64,000 bases of DNA from Balanoglossus misakiensis (GCA_040954595.2 CM082578.2:5828001-5892000); one strand, 5' to 3'. Positions 38,222 through 53,150 are shown, counted from the stretch's first letter. Notes: generated by a model from the sequence alone, not told the origin. Made by a program: numbers and translations.

Positions 38222-40794
38222 CTGGCTCCCTGAACTAAAATCAAATGTTAATGCGGAAACTTATAAAGGGTGGGGGAGGGGGCATATAGACAACAGATGA
38301 AATGTATATATACGAAGGGTTAAACCAAATAAATAAAAAAATAACTTTTGAATTTATCGAAATTTTATCTTTATCTGTATCACTTTTCCGATGCCTGTCT
38401 TGTCTCTATTTGTCGCCTGCTACACGTTTAAAGTTCGATCCCGGGCACTCGTGTTTACGCGCATCGACGCGACTTTTATTCAATTCGTCACTTATTTTTT
38501 CACCGAAGAAAATGACAGTGATATGCCACACAATCAATTTTCGATATAATATGATGGCAATACCGCCCCCGCAGTCTCGTAAGCATCGATTTGGGTATAC
38601 ACTTCGCCAAATCGGACGGATTATTGCTTTGGTTAATATTAAATGCAGCATTTGTGTCACAAAAAGTATGTTGGATGAACATGGGCTGGTTATATTAATT
38701 CAATTCTTTAAACTTTAAAATAACGTACTTTGCAACTATATTTCCAACAATGATATTAAACGCATCAATTGTGGCGGGCTTTTCATTAACTTTAAAAATG
38801 TTAGATCCGAGAAAAACTTCCCGCGTGCACGTTATCTTGGGTGATACATAATAAACCCAAATAGCAATCTGGTAATAAATGCTATAAACCACTTTTTAAG
38901 AGTAAACTGTCTCTAATCGAAAGGACACCTACCTTCTTGTACGGGTCATCTTATAATCCACCTACTGCCTGCATCGTGAATTCGATGGAAAAATGCCCGA
39001 AGGGACAGACTCTCTGTTTTCAATCAACAGTCGGTTGCATTCTCCAGTCAAGCCAACTTGTAACACTGATGGAAAAAAAGAACTTCAAATTGACAAAATT
39101 ACAGAGACTATCAAAGTGCAACTGACGCTCAAAAATCACCCAGCGCACTTAATGGGAACTATGGAAAATGATCTGAGTAGAAGCTAGGCGGATGTCGATT
39201 ACTTTTAGCCCATAGCAGAGGTTGTTGAAAGATCTGAAACTGCTGCAGCTTTCAAGCTATATTCAGTTCTTTTTCTTGATACTCTACTAAAATTACTATT
39301 GTCATCAATCCGATTACAATATGAATATTTGTGCTTGTCACAATAGTGTAAGAACTCCGCCCCAAGCCGACGGTGATTTTGATATGGAACTGTTATACGA
39401 CATTTATTTTGCACCCCGCCCCTCCCCTTCGCACACACGTCGTCAATTATGTTTCAATTAGTCGAAGTACCCTCAATCAGAAGGAGTACAAGAAATATCA
39501 CCGCACAAAAACGCTTCTAATTCTGTATACAAACTATGACGATTTGGGCGACGAGAGGTTAAAATCACAACAGAAACTGTGACAGTTATGGCGATGAAAT
39601 CTGTGTTGGGAATAATATTTACTAGTAATTGGCACTACCCATCCTTTAAGTCACAAACCGAGGAAGACACATTTTTGTCAATTTTGAAATCGTGTTACTT
39701 TTTTGGTGTGAAAATGGAAACCAATACTGATGTAATATCACGTTTGCTCCTTCTTTATTATACACTCTAACATTTCTTTCGCATTAAAGTACATGCACAG
39801 ACTGAAAGAGTTAGTATGGATGCTCCGTGGTGTCCCACACAGTGCTTGGTTAACAAACTTACAAACGAAGCGACAGGCAGTCCCAATCCCAAGTTGTTCA
39901 CCTTTGATGGCAGAATTTTTGTAGTCAAATGATTGCAAATATACAGAGCCCATTTCATCACTCGCAGTTTTTTGAGCTTTGTTCAAATAGATCATCGGTT
40001 GATGGTCTCATAAATGAACTATTTATTATTCAGGAATTGTTGCGCAGTGCCAAAGCAAATGCGAGTCATTCTCCCGCAATTACAGAACACCGTGTTTCTC
40101 ACGGCAGCAATTGTCTTCTAATAGCATTTGCAACTGGGACATTTCCACTGGGATGGCTTTGAAATAAGCTGCCTCTAATGCTAATTACATGCAATCAGTT
40201 CGTACAATAAACGGTTCACTGACATCCGAGAGCCTTAAAATTGGCTTCTACTTAAAAATATCTTTCAAAACACCAAAAGCTCTTTCTTGAAATTTGCTTC
40301 GACCTTTTTGACTGACCTGTACGTCATATAAGAAAGGGAGGATGCTACGACTGCACAGTTGGGAACGAATTGTCTGCAATATCCAGTCAAACTAGCAACA
40401 TGATTTTACTTCTGTCACATTTATCAGGATTTTTGGCAATGCCAATTACTCGTATTTCGTCAGATACTGTCATTAAGACTTGGGCCTTTGCCTTCACCAG
40501 ATACTGCTGTATTATTGAACAGGTTCCTTCAAATTCGACGAAAGTTGAAAATCAATGCAGACTCTTGGACCCCACCACCCGTGAAGATAACTCTTGCATA
40601 TTTAGCGATGTCACAAGGGATGTCACAGAGAGGTCACGACCTTCTGTCAAATTCCCGCAATGTCACACGGGCATGTATGCATGGGTAGCCCCGTTTTCGT
40701 TCCAGTGGACATTTGAAATATAACTTACCTCTGAAATTAAAGCTGGAGCTGTGCATGGGTAATGTCCCGGTCAGAAGGTAACTACGAGCTTCGT
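38222..40794. other. No confident gene
   Basis: A strong acceptor at about 40431 (ACTTCTGTCACATTTATCAG) is followed by an 86-codon open frame to 40688. The product shows no recognisable domain and no donor fits. I leave it uncalled. Confidence 0.4.
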
Positions 40795-41035
40795 GGAGCA
40801 GCGTTCGGCACGCTAAACAACTCTCGTCCTCCGTGTTCGAGTCGAGTTTCCTACCCCTTTCTGTTCACGTATCTTTCTCAACACGCACTGCTTCAAATGC
40901 GCAATTGGGGTGGGGGGCGCCTCTTTGTCTACTAAATTGTGACATTGTTACACTTTCAGAAATAACGTGTCGCTAGAATCAAAGAAATACGGTGTTTCTA
41001 GTTTGGCGTTTGTTGCCGCTATTTTGAATTCTGTG
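40795..41035 (+). repeat. Inverted duplication, copy 2
   Basis: This is the reverse-complement partner of 28127-28370, 12.4 kb away. Substitutions and short indels are scattered (about a tenth of positions by eye), so the duplication is moderately old. The exon-like unit lies at its right edge. Confidence 0.8.
40960..41035 (+). CDS. Exon-like 76-bp unit, copy 2
   Basis: The acceptor TGTTACACTTTCAG and the consensus donor GTG|GTAAGT bracket 76 bases encoding NNVSLESKKYGVSSLAF then VAAILNSV. Length and phase match copy 1 on the other strand at 28127-28202. The donor is a better match to consensus here than in copy 1 (GTAACT). The hydrophobic end could be part of a membrane segment. Neighbouring exons were not identified. 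Confidence 0.35.
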
Positions 41036-44000
41036 GTAAGTATAGCTGCGTTATCATAACAAACAGACAACAACATGCATGTTTTGGTGTTACTGCGTAC
41101 AGTCAGACGTCCATTCGTGACGTTTTGACATATCCCGAATTTAGTAGCATCATCATCGGTGCTGTATTCAAATTTTAGGAAGATTGTGACATCGGCGTTG
41201 TTAATAAAATATACTTTCTTACCTTTATGTAAATCAAGAAACATTTGGCCGACCGCCGACAGCGAGCATGCTCGCGCATACACTGCCGGTCTTTATTAGA
41301 AAAGCTACTCCCGTCGGTTTGATCGTCGCCGCAAGCTTGATCTCATTTTTGACTGCGATGTTTCCGATGCAAAATAGTGCGATTTCTGTTTTTGCTGGGC
41401 TACAACTGACCTAGGAGTGCGATACGATCGCATGTTCAAATGTGCCGATCGTTATTTTGTAACTGATAAATAGAGCTCCCAGGAAAGGCGACCATTCCAC
41501 GCAGATACGTATACATCTACTTGAGGTGATCTTCAAATGTGTGTTTCTCTTTCGTGTCGGTATATTGAACAAACATGACCTAAAACGGTACTGACAGCAC
41601 ACATTTCTAAATTCTCAGCTACTGACTAAGTATTTTCGACGAATAACAGTATGCTTTTGAGGCAAGATTTTTCCCGCCCCCATGTTTGGAAAAACTTTGT
41701 TTACTGTCCACTGGCGTTGACTTATTTACATGGTTGTGAACGTATAGGCGTATCTCTATATTTACGCTTTTACTAGTGTATAGCATATATTCCCTGCTTC
41801 ACACTAGACGCCGTGATTACGAAGGCGTTTTGGGGCATCCAGAATCCCACGTCTTGTCGAAAGGATATGCTCAATTCCAGGCCTTCAAAATTTAATTAAA
41901 TCTATCATGTGAAGTTATGTCCCTCTTCATAAGGGGGGGGGGGGGGTAGAACTTAGGAGTAAAAACAGACACCTAGACTACCACCCACGTGCTGAAGAAT
42001 TATACAATCAATCCAGAATGAGTTCTTTGTGATTAAAAAATCAATTTCCATACAGGGCTGAGACGTGGCATTCAGTAAATCAATTACAGCTCCCAACGGC
42101 GTCACAGCTAAATGCAACTATCTTAATGGTGGTTGGGAAGGGAATGGTATTTTCGCCCTGCTACTGCATCACTTTCCCCCCGTTGGTGAGACCCGACGAT
42201 TAATGTCACTAAGTGTCGATCGGTGTGTTGTCGCGGTGGATACAAAAGTGATTGCTTCATTAAATTGGATTATATTAAAGTCTTTTCTCACCCAACTGTA
42301 CTGACAGTGTGGAAATTGTTTCCAGCTGAGTGTTGTAAACGTAAAAAAATGTTGAAGGGTATTGGTTATTGTGTGTATAACTGCCAGCTTTGTATTGATT
42401 ACGGTCGCTTTCATATTACAAACAGAGTGAGATGGGATAATGTTACCAATGATAGGTTGCACCCATAGGTTGTGTGCTTTATATCTCCCTTTCTGCGACA
42501 ATGACCAATATGCAAGAAAATAACCGGTTGCATATCAGTTGACTCATGATAACCGCTGCATAAGGAGTCTCATGGGGTGGAGAAAAAAAATAGTTTCCAT
42601 GCATCGTAAGGTCGTCGCTTATTGTCGGCACCGAACACTGACGACTTGCCTTTCTTCCAGATGGAGGAGCGCGTTAGCATAAGCTTGATCTTAGTCCGGG
42701 AGATTTGTACTCGGCTTACAGTACACGCTGGCAGTTTCATAGATCGGCACTGACTGGCGTCGACGGACTTTCAAGTCATGCATCAGGTATATCTGACAGG
42801 GCACACGTTTTGACGTTATTAGTATTAGTATCGCTGCAGTGGAAATCAGGAATAAGACCAGTTAAATGCTCGGGTACCTAAGTTCAAGGCCAGGACATGG
42901 AACGCTAAATTTCACCAGTACTTTGCTTCTCATTGCTTCTCCATAGCGTATTGCCGTTTTTATCGACACCTTCGCCATCTTTGATCCATTGCCACGTGTT
43001 TTTGTTACTTATTTAGGTGTTTGATTATGTATATGTATTTCGCTGTAATAAAAAATGCTTCAAACATAAAATCTAGTAATGTAAATGTTAGTCGCCAACA
43101 GAATAATTTTGTACTCAACAGTCACCGTGGGGAATTTTACTGAAGAAATAAACGAATATCAATGGCCACAGTTGTTACAGTATGTGCGTGAAAAGTACTA
43201 TCGTAAAAGTAATATCGGGTCGAAAAAAGTTGTGTTCGAATAAACTAGAACGCGAAGTGACAAAATGACACCCATTTCAAAGACATTTGTTAAACAAGAA
43301 CTTGTCTTATTCGGCCCTAAGCCCCTTATAATGAACAGCGTACGTGTTCATTGCAAAAATTAACGATAATCGTTTTCCGCAACATTGCTAAAAGACATGT
43401 CATTTGGGACACCAGCGCAGCGGCCGCTGTACCAGCCAACACATTCCCATCACATGTGACATGCGGTATGCTTGCTCGATATCTTTGAGCGCACGTTTTT
43501 CTGTGCATTCAGATAAGCAAAACTTCCTTTTCTCTCACATACTCACATACTGTCAACCCTGTTTTTGAATCGACCTGGCTGCATCACCCTATATAGATTT
43601 ACCATCATGGCTAATCTGGCGGCGACTGATATGTGTCACACTATCAGTTCTTGTCAGACCCCTCACTTTAATGGGACCACATACTTCACTAAGTCGTTCA
43701 TTATCTGTACATTGGCGTAGCAGATGTTCCCCTATGCAAATACTAAGCTAGAAAAAAGGGGTCACGTTGCAGATTAGCAGGGGTTTATAGAAAGGAGCAT
43801 AGCCACCATAGATCAAGAACAAAATGTAACGCTATGGCTGTTTTTTTATTTATTGTTTTATTTTTACACATCTTTGTGCACATTTTCAGAAATGACAATA
43901 AGTCATTACACGTCATTTGTTCATTTTAACATTATCGTTTCTGACATTAAAATTAACAATTTGGTGGATGATACCTCAATTAGCTGGATTGCATATAATG

Positions 44001-47000
44001 CGGAGAATCTGTCTTGTATTGACGTCGAACCGATTAAGCTTAAAGGGTGACCGCTTTCATTATATCCCTTTCTCATTGTTTCGGGAATACATAAAAAAGA
44101 AATAATATTCCTTGAGGCAGCAAATGATTGAAATTCAGATAATTGATATAATTGATATACTTCAGTACATGCATCTGGAGGGGCTGATTTTAGAACAGTT
44201 TGAAAATAAATTTCGTGATAATTCCACAAGAAACTATACTACGATAATTGTATGTCCCACCGAGTTACAAGACGGAACTTCAACTGTGTCGCGTTTCAAC
44301 CGACTCTCGAATGTGTATTAAAGCATCTTCAAGCTATCGAGCATGGCCACATGGGCTTTATTATATCAGAGGCTTTGGGCAAGCAATCCGATGAGGCAGG
44401 TCGAAAAGGTTCAGTAAAACGTAAACACGGTGCTTTATATGCACTTGGGACTTGGTGTCGCATATTTCATTCACAATTTGTGACAGAAAATGCATTGTGA
44501 TAACGTGCAGAGTCCTCGGGCAAACCCCATCGCTCTGCGCTAATATACGGATTTTCATGATACCTGTTATACAGTCACTGAAGTAAAAACGGATGTACAC
44601 AGATCCCACTTTTTTATAAATGCTTTAATAAATATGTAAATAGGCTGTTCATGTGAGTAATCGCTCTCAAGTCAATGATTTATGATACACTCTCTTCATT
44701 CAAATAGCCTACTACAACTCAATAATGATTTTACAAAGCGAGACAAAATTTACCCCAGTCTTTTTAGAATGAACAAAAAGAAAAATCGAGTCCGGATATT
44801 CTGCCGACTGTCGCTATGGAAACTGCTGAACTATTCTTAGCGCTCGTGGCAACGATAAGCGCATGCGTTTTTAAGTACTTGTAAAACTTAACTTAATATG
44901 CGAATATCACTGATCCTGCCATTTCGGGCTCGATTAAATACTTATGCGACAGCCGCGTTCTATTAACCACTGAATAAATGAGCCTAACTGCTAAATTTCA
45001 CCGTGGCGCATGTTGTTTTCTAACCTCTAGTAAATGAAATCTCAGAATAAAACTGCTTATATCGAAGCCTGCAACTCGTCATTTCTCTTATTAGACACGC
45101 GCATGTTTAATTAATAAACTCACAAAAAGGTCCGATCCATCTGGAGATCAGTACAGAAGCAAAACAATCCACACTCGAGGTCACCCAGTCCGCCCGTACT
45201 ACCTGCGACCAAATGTTCTATCTAATGATTTACATATACTATAGATCTTGCGCGGTCTAAGTATTGTCTGATTCCCTGATCCTAATTCTGCCGCTGCGCG
45301 CACGATAAGGGTCAGGTACATGTTCATGTATGTGCCATTCTATCCATGGCTATCACTGGCCATTGTAACGACGTTCTGATTGGTTTATATATATTTCTAT
45401 GTGTGGGGTTATTGAAAATTTAACACAATGAAGAAAATACGTCATCGATATGAAACAAATCATAGAACTGGCCTATCGTTAGAAAAGTCTGACAAGCTTG
45501 GATTGTTTCCACGGTGACATTAGTCTCGCATTCTTGGTAGTGACGTCATACAACGGGCGGCCATTTTACATGAACCTCAAATCCAGCAGGTAATATGACG
45601 ACTTGGGCGTACATGTACAGGACCATATTCATTAGTGACCACAGCCCGGTCAGCTTACTGTCGCCACGTCTGTTGGTGCCCTCTTCCTGATGATTATACA
45701 TGTACCGCGAACGTAGCCTAGCATGTCCTATTTTCATCGATTCTTATATGGAGTTCATTTCCTCCTGTCTGCCGGCCACAAATCACAGGAATAAACTGTC
45801 GTCAAACCAATGGAAATAAAACTTTGTGGGGTATATACTGGATTCAAACGAAAATAAAACTTTGCAATTTCATTGATTGTGTTAATAGTCCTTAACATTC
45901 GTTGCCCGGTTATTTGAATCATTCGGCAATTGCAATTTGGACGGTTTAACGGGTACGCTTTCGTTTTTTGAATGGGGTCGTAAACGGTTGAACACAAATT
46001 ACCAGACGCTCATTTCATTTTATACCTGACAGGTAAACACGTTTTATATGCCCGCTCATCAGTAAATTCAACACATCACAACTCATTCGCTTCAATCTCG
46101 GTCCCTGAATGAGGTTAGGCGTTTTACAACGCAAACAATCAAACAGATAAGACTTTAGTTTACCTACACGGAGACGAAAACATCCCTAACTTCGATCGGG
46201 TACTTATATATTGACTTGTGTCGCGTTGAAAGTGTTTTCAGTGGCGCGGTTGCTTTGCTCAACCAGTCAAGATGTCAATAACATTATACATGTACTTCGC
46301 CGAGGGTAATTACGTGAGATAATCGACCAGTATATTGCTCTAAGCGACACAGGGCTCTAGAGTTTGGTTAACTTCCATTGTTAAATAGTAGGCAATCTAG
46401 TCAGTAGGCCGAGAGAGAAATGCAAGTTATAACCTTTTGGTGGTTATGTCTGCCACTCAGTTTCTGGAATGTGCGTGACTAATGGTGATTTCTGAATACA
46501 GATGTTTCAGTGGCAGTTTCACAGAGGAAGACATGCAATCGTTGTCAAGACTGCACTATAAAAAGCTGCATCATTAGTTTACTTCTCAGAATGTAAAATC
46601 AGAATTGACATTCTATATAACGCCATGTTCGTATAATGCAATAAATGGGCTTATATTAGCAACCAAAAATCTTCGGTCCGAACAATTAGAGTCGTTTCAT
46701 GTTCAAGCGAGGGCAGGAATTCGGCGGTTCATGCCAATGTTGAAAAACAAGCAATGCCCAGGGTGAAAGACGTCACTAGGCAATTGTATACGTTGACACA
46801 AGCGGACGGTTGTCAATGAGCCTTTCACGTCGTTTACAGACTAGATTGTGGTTAAATCGTACACGTTGTAAGTCAAACACTATCTAAGGATCCAGCAACC
46901 TGTTTTGAATATGTTTAAACATGCGATTCCTTCCACACCACCGTTTAGCCAAATTGACGTTATTTGAAGTCCAATAATGTCGATTGTCCTACCCCCGAAC

Positions 47001-50000
47001 AGTTGATTTGGTCTATGTCGAAAGCTGTCCCCTAGCATTATTAGCTGTCCCCATTTTTATCATCGAGAATCACCACTTGTTTAGGTCGTCCACAGTTTAC
47101 TTCTGTCTATCAATACAGGTACATTTGGACCGCCCTCGCACTACATGCACCTGCTTCGGTGAGACAGTCCGGTGAATATCCGCCCTGTCGCATTCTTAAG
47201 GGGAGAGTACTTCTGTAATCAAATGGAATCAATTAAAAATTCATTTGCTAGAAAGAGCTGATTTATCTCGGATTCCGTCAATCCGTCTCTTGATATGATG
47301 CACGATCACGACTTCTAGATGTCACCAAGCGGTCGCACAGACACACGGGAGTCTAAATTTGGGTTAGGCGCCCAGGGCTCTAAAATCATAGCTTTTAAGG
47401 TCAGATTGTACGCTGTATACATGTATGTAGTTATGTTTAGAAAGGTAACCCTGCAATGATGCCAATAATCCGATCTGAAAGCTCTGTATACCTGAGTTTT
47501 CTAATGGTTTCTCAAAGTTGGTTTGTATAAATGGTACACTGATTGATCGATTCATGCAGTCTATTTTACACTGATCGATGTATGTTGTCTATTACAGGTC
47601 TGGAATAAAATGACTAGATCAAAGAACGTGATTAATCCTGATTCTCTGTGGGGCAAAGTACGAATGACATATTACCCTAGCCCTCCCCTGAGCCATGTAA
47701 AATGACATGACCCTCTCCCTTTTTGTTCCACCCCGTCCTAAAATTGTCACACACAGTACCTTATGAGTAAAGTCGGTTGCTCAGATCTTTGTGACTTTAT
47801 ACGCTGTGGGATTTTGCGTTATATATTTTATATTCATATTCACATTCGTTTGATGATCTTATAATCGTTTACGTACATGTACGAGATACTGATGTTTTCT
47901 TTTATCAAAAATGTACGTGCCGGCGCGAAATGATGCTTTGATTAAAAACGACCTCGCCGTTTGATATCATTTCTGTCAATGTGATACTCGCTGAAATATT
48001 ATTAAATTGGATCTTGCCAATTGGTTTTAAAATGTCCCTTGCATTCGATCGCAATATACTTGTTTTTAATCTTCTTCCAATACCAAAGGTCCAAACTCAT
48101 CTGGCAGGCTTAAATTGATATGTGTCTCTGCTACAGTGAAAGAAATCTGAATGTAAGGCGCGATGATTTCATATATGTACTTCAGAAACGACAATATCAC
48201 TACAAAATCGGTTTAAGTTGTCGTACATTGTGTGTATTTATGATGAACTGAAGGTAATGGGAAAGCACATAACTTTGACATTTCTAAGACGACAATGTTG
48301 CTGCGTTGATATGATCGCCACAAAAGGGATACTTAACAAGATACATGTAGTTGCAATTATGTTGTGGTTCGCTTGGTTTTCATATTAGCGTACTCACTTT
48401 TCTAGAATGTGTTCAAAATTTTCTGGGCTGCTTTTTGGCGCTGTGACAAGGTACATGTAACAGAAGCGGGAGATTATGTCTGAACCCGCCTAGTACTTTT
48501 CGTTCGCCATCAATTAAAACGTTCCGGTTTGGTTATTTCTTTATCAAAGTGCATTGCTTACGGCGTTTGGCAATGTCATGTTAACCGCGATACCCGAGAA
48601 GCTACATACATAAATGCAATACGTACGTCTTTAAGTAGTAACAGACGTCATGGCTCGGTTGAGCTGGATGTCACTAGAATATATATTTATGCTCTTGCCG
48701 CAGGATGCGAACTCAACCTACCGTAACCAAACATACATGGCAAAGATGTCGGCACACACAAGTATAATTATACACACTGTTTCAGTTTACCACATCCACT
48801 GTGTGAATCAAATACACCATGCATGGTATACATGCATGAATGGACATAATTAGCACTATCCAATGGAACCGATCAGTTGCCAGGCCACGTGGCCTTACCG
48901 CACGCTAATTTACTGTAACTATAGAAACAATTACATGTACTCAAACAATTACTTGTCAATGTTGTGATAGCCAAGCTAATCGTTTACCTTGTACACGCAG
49001 TCTACTAATAAGTCACACATCACCGAGTTTGCCAGGTTAAGTTAAATTAACTGTATCCGGCCACGTCCACATCTCTTAAAAGATGCATGCATGGTTGAAA
49101 AACCAAGGTCATTGTTATTCAACTTACTCATTTGACACGTACTGAGCCATTTGATACGTACTGAACCAATATACATGAACACTTGCTAATGGCACTAGAA
49201 CTGTAGACCAGGTTCTATAATTTGCATTTTTAAATAATTAATTTACCGTCGACACTTTGAACTAATTCTGAGGTAGACTGAAGAAATTCATTTCAAACTA
49301 CCACGCATGGATGTTATTCCATCCTCTGACGGCATCCTTTTAAATGATTTCATAATTTCACTTTCAAATTAGCGTACTATCACGCTATTATGGATGCATT
49401 GGTATTATTCATATTAGTTACATGTAAATGATCGTGAGCATTTTAATGTGCAAAGGCTCGGTTGGTGAGTGTTCAAATGTTTTGGACTTCGAGTGTACAA
49501 GTTTAAAGAAATGTGGACACATATACACAGGCTTATCAGTAAAAGTTAATCTTAAAACACTACATCATGAATTTTGTCTGTATTAGGCATGCCGTGTAAA
49601 AAGCACGGGTATGGTTTAGGATGGCATCAACGATTTGAATTTGTTCAAAGTTTTATAACGTTTACTGCTGTGATTGATCGACATGTTTACATTGACAAAT
49701 TGTATTGGCTTGTTCTGCAATCTGTAGTTTGTGGGTAGTGGGACAAAATTAGACGATGTCTTGTATGAGAAAATTGTATAAAGATGCCGCCACTGGAATT
49801 CCAAACACCTTGACCACACTTGACGGCAGGCCCGGTACACGCAAATGATTTACAGTCAAACAGGCAAACGTTCGAACACTTCTAAGTGCCGTACATTAGT
49901 GATCTATAGTCGGTCTTGTGAATAGCTGTCAGCTGCATGCGGCCACTTAGTGTACACTCATGTCTCTGTCAGCTTTGGTTCCCTTTCCCCGTGTTTCTCA

Positions 50001-52150
50001 CACACCGTCTTCCCTCCATTGGCCTTAAAACGTGTAGTGCAAGTAATGCGTGACGGGTGAACTCACTGACATGATTGCAGCCTCAATCAATGCATCTTCA
50101 GCGACAGAAGCTAGCATCGCTGTGTGCACTGTACACCGTTCACTTACATTGACCAACCTGGCGAACAGAACCACGGAGCCGTGTGATGGACTCACTTCAC
50201 CAGTAAACCAATTCACTGCAATTGTCTGGTCTTGAACCACTCTCTGCACGGGACAATTTCATGCTGGTGTTAACACAATACCTAAATTAGGTTTGGATTT
50301 TACTAGAAAAAAAAAATATAAGCTCGACTCGTTCATTTCGGTGGCACAGAGTAGGTATGTAAACATAATTTGCCCAGCAAGCTAAGGCGGCACACCGTCT
50401 TTTAAAACTGTTCTACGCCATCGCCGCCGATGCACACTGCACCTTTGACGCGGATGTGTGGAGGGACTGTGCCCCAGATAAAGTAATACAAAACAGTGGC
50501 TACTGGTGTTCGGTAGCATGTCATTTGCGTTTTCACACATTGAAAATTGTATGAGATTACCCATCGGTATATGAGTCGTTTGGTGTTGTCATGGACTCTT
50601 TTCATGGACGTACTTCCATTCTCCACTGTGTGAAGCGAACTAAACCAGATTTGCGTTCGGATATTTCCCTTTTACGGTGCTATGCACAATATACAGTCTA
50701 TTTCTGTTGTGTATGATCGCAGCAAAGTTTAGACAGCAAAGACCTCTCAAAGCATGCGCTATTTGTTTGCAGTGTAATCATTCGCAGGGGCGAGATCTAT
50801 TGTTCTTAAAACCGATTTCCCCCGAAAATCTTCGTAATTGGAACTAAAGCTCATGCACTAAGTATTTTGGCGATAACTTTATGTTGTATGTGTTTAGAAA
50901 ACCAAATATTGTCGATGTACATTTAAGCGTACTTTTTTTGGTGAGACTTGCTAAGGCCGATTTGCACAGAGCGACCGGATTGTTTGTTGTCTGTTATCTG
51001 TCAAACGGCATTATGAATCGCCATCGAGTTGAGCGGCCTCATATACCGCGCACGGGGGTTTAACTTTATAGACGAGGAGCTATAGATTATTACAGGCAGG
51101 CAACCACTGAAAGATTGTGCAGTAACTTTCCGTGTGAGGTCACAAAACGACCCAAAGAGGGACTGTGAATATGCGAATCATTGTTTTTTTTTTCTTTGCT
51201 GGTAAACATCACACAATGAAACGGCCGTTGCAACTGGAAATGTAGTGACTGGAACACAGCCCAGAACTTTCTAAATATTTGTTGTTCGGTGTCTTTACCA
51301 AGACGTCCACACAAATCTGTTTTGCCATCATTAGTGGGATCAAGACGGAATTTGAACCTGCAAAAGTTTGTCCAGTCCTATACTTTGGCACGAATAGGCT
51401 AAAAACCCCGGGGTTAACACTCACGTGTGGTTTTGGCGTCCGAGTCAATATCAACCGACTAGCCTTGGAACCTGTAAATGTATCTTCACTTGGATGCAGG
51501 TACCTCTTTTACGATTCTGTTACAACCGAATACAAAGCAAAATCACCAACTGGCACTAAGAAGGCGAAATAGAAAAAGCAGACTAGTGTCGTGTTCTCGC
51601 AATCAGTGCAGGTGCTGCGCAGGTATAACCTAACCGAAGGGGTAGACTGGCTGAGATTAGCTATATGTAAATGTATATCCCTGACCTTCGAAATTACACT
51701 GTACTCTGCACCTGAACAGACATTTTCATTATTTGTAACGAACGTCGGCGAAATTATTTTATATCGGGGATTAAAAACATACCCTACCTAAGGTTACAGA
51801 GTGGCGACATCGACGGGAAATTACTTTGAAGCTTCGGCAGGGTCATCTGTCATGTTTGCCGAGTATCGTTTTCGTGATTGGTTTGGGGTTACAGATTCTC
51901 GTTTCTGGCAAAATTGTAAATCAGAGACCCTGTCTCATACCCTGAGCCGCCACGCTCACCGTGCCTGAGCTTACAGTTTCCGAAAAGATGTTTCTCAGTT
52001 GCCCGTTGGTACATTACATTTGATATTATTGAAGAGGAAAGACACATTTACATTCTGTCTAGCAATCGCTGATGGAGTGTATAAAACACAGGTGTAGATT
52101 GATAGCCCCCTCTTTGGTATGAAAGCTCGGTGACTGAACTTCTATTTCTT
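41036..52150. other. Long stretch without a confident gene
   Basis: It contains a run of 14 G (41933-41946), many TACATGTA palindromes (45608, 45697, 46287, 47410, 47874, 48341, 48451, 48931, 49421) and the exon candidate at 50378. A strong acceptor at 42660 (TTTCTTCCAG) is followed by only 30 codons before a stop. I see no other supported feature. Confidence 0.4.
50378..50482 (+). CDS. Possible internal exon, unknown protein
   Basis: The acceptor TTTGCCCAG (to 50377) and donor AAA|GTAATA bracket 35 open codons, phase 0 at both ends. The stretch is GC-richer than its surroundings. The product runs QAKAAHRLLKLFYAIAADAH, then CTFDADVWRDCAPDK, with two Cys. It reads like protein but belongs to no family I know, and no partner exon is evident. 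Confidence 0.25.
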
Positions 52151-52187
52151 TTTTGACCAAAACGCCCCCCCCCCCACCCACAAGCTC

Positions 52188-52345
52188 ACACACCTGAGCA
52201 ACCACCCACTCACTCACTCACTCACTCACTCAATCACTCACTCACTCACTCACACACAACACCGACTCACTCACATTCACTCATACAATCACCCACCCAC
52301 CCACTCATCAATTAACCCACCCACCCACCCAAACCCAACCAACCA
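52188..52345. repeat. (CACT)n / (CCAC)n low-complexity tract
   Basis: Repeated CACT units grade into CCAC and CAAC units. A C-tract (52165-52175) precedes it. Confidence 0.9.
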
Positions 52346-52599
52346 ACAACTCCAATACAAACACAAGTGACGCAGCCAAAGACAAGGACACGAAAATGTA
52401 CTTTATTTGTCATATTCCAACAATCTTTATTGGCCGCTTAGAGCCGATATGGTTCAACAGCAGACGACACGTACCTCATATATTGTTCAACCCTGTAAAT
52501 TGCGAAACCTAAAGTGCGTCAACAAGCGGTCCGTTGCGATACTCTATCGTTTTTACCCCCCCCCCCCTCTCCCTAATTATTGATTGTATTGGCAAAATA

Positions 52600-53150
52600 G
52601 CGCCACCAGTAGTCGAGAGAGGTGCGTTTTCGCATTGGGGTCCGTTTTTCCTGTAAAATCAATTGGATTGCAAATAGAAACCCATTGTGATCAGAAATTT
52701 TAATTTGATATAGCAAACCACACTTTGTTGTTCCAAAACTTAAGCAAAACCATAGTTTGAAGCAAACTGATTTACATTCCTTGCCCAAAAATACGTTAAT
52801 GAGATACAATGTAAAAGAACTTAAGGCATTTCTTATTTGTATAGCATTTGTAAAATGGTCTGTTTTAGTCTATTTTCAAAAGTCTTAGTTAATATCAGTT
52901 AATATTTAATAATTTTACAATATCTAAATAATCATAGAAACCCGGCCTAATTCAACAATCACCAGGTGACGTATTGTTGTATACATTAATTTTGAGCGTC
53001 CCATTTTATTATGAAGTTTTTCTTCATCCTCAACTGGATGGTAACCCCAGATTTCAGCTCCACAATGTAGTATTGGGAGTAGTTTTGCGTCAAATATTTT
53101 AAGAGCAATATCAATCGGTAGGGTTCCAAACTTATAGACAGAGCTATGAA
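52600..53150 (-). mobile_element. Degraded LINE 3' portion, L1/Tx1-like, minus strand
   Basis: Read on the minus strand with several frameshifts, the sequence gives GTLPIDIALKIFDAKLLPI, then HCGAEIWGYHPVEDEEKLHN, then ELGRVSMII, RYCKIIKYWL and a piece like ARNVNQFASNYGF. This order (an ALKIFD..LPI..GAEIWG block, ELGR.., KYW.., SYGF..) is that of the region after the polymerase domain in L1/Tx1-type LINEs. Stops and shifts show it is dead. Its first recognisable base lies within about ten bases of the RRM exon's splice donor. Confidence 0.7.

Noticed and set aside
38425-38450. B-box-like GTTCGATCCC
   Set aside because: No matching A-box or cloverleaf upstream.
38302-38718. 138-codon open frame
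   Set aside because: Both strands are open here and no motif or partner exon is seen.
50155-50250. Minus-strand stretch IAVNWFTGEV resembling an LDL-receptor YWTD repeat
   Set aside because: Too short, lacks the YWTD motif itself, and the acceptor is weak.
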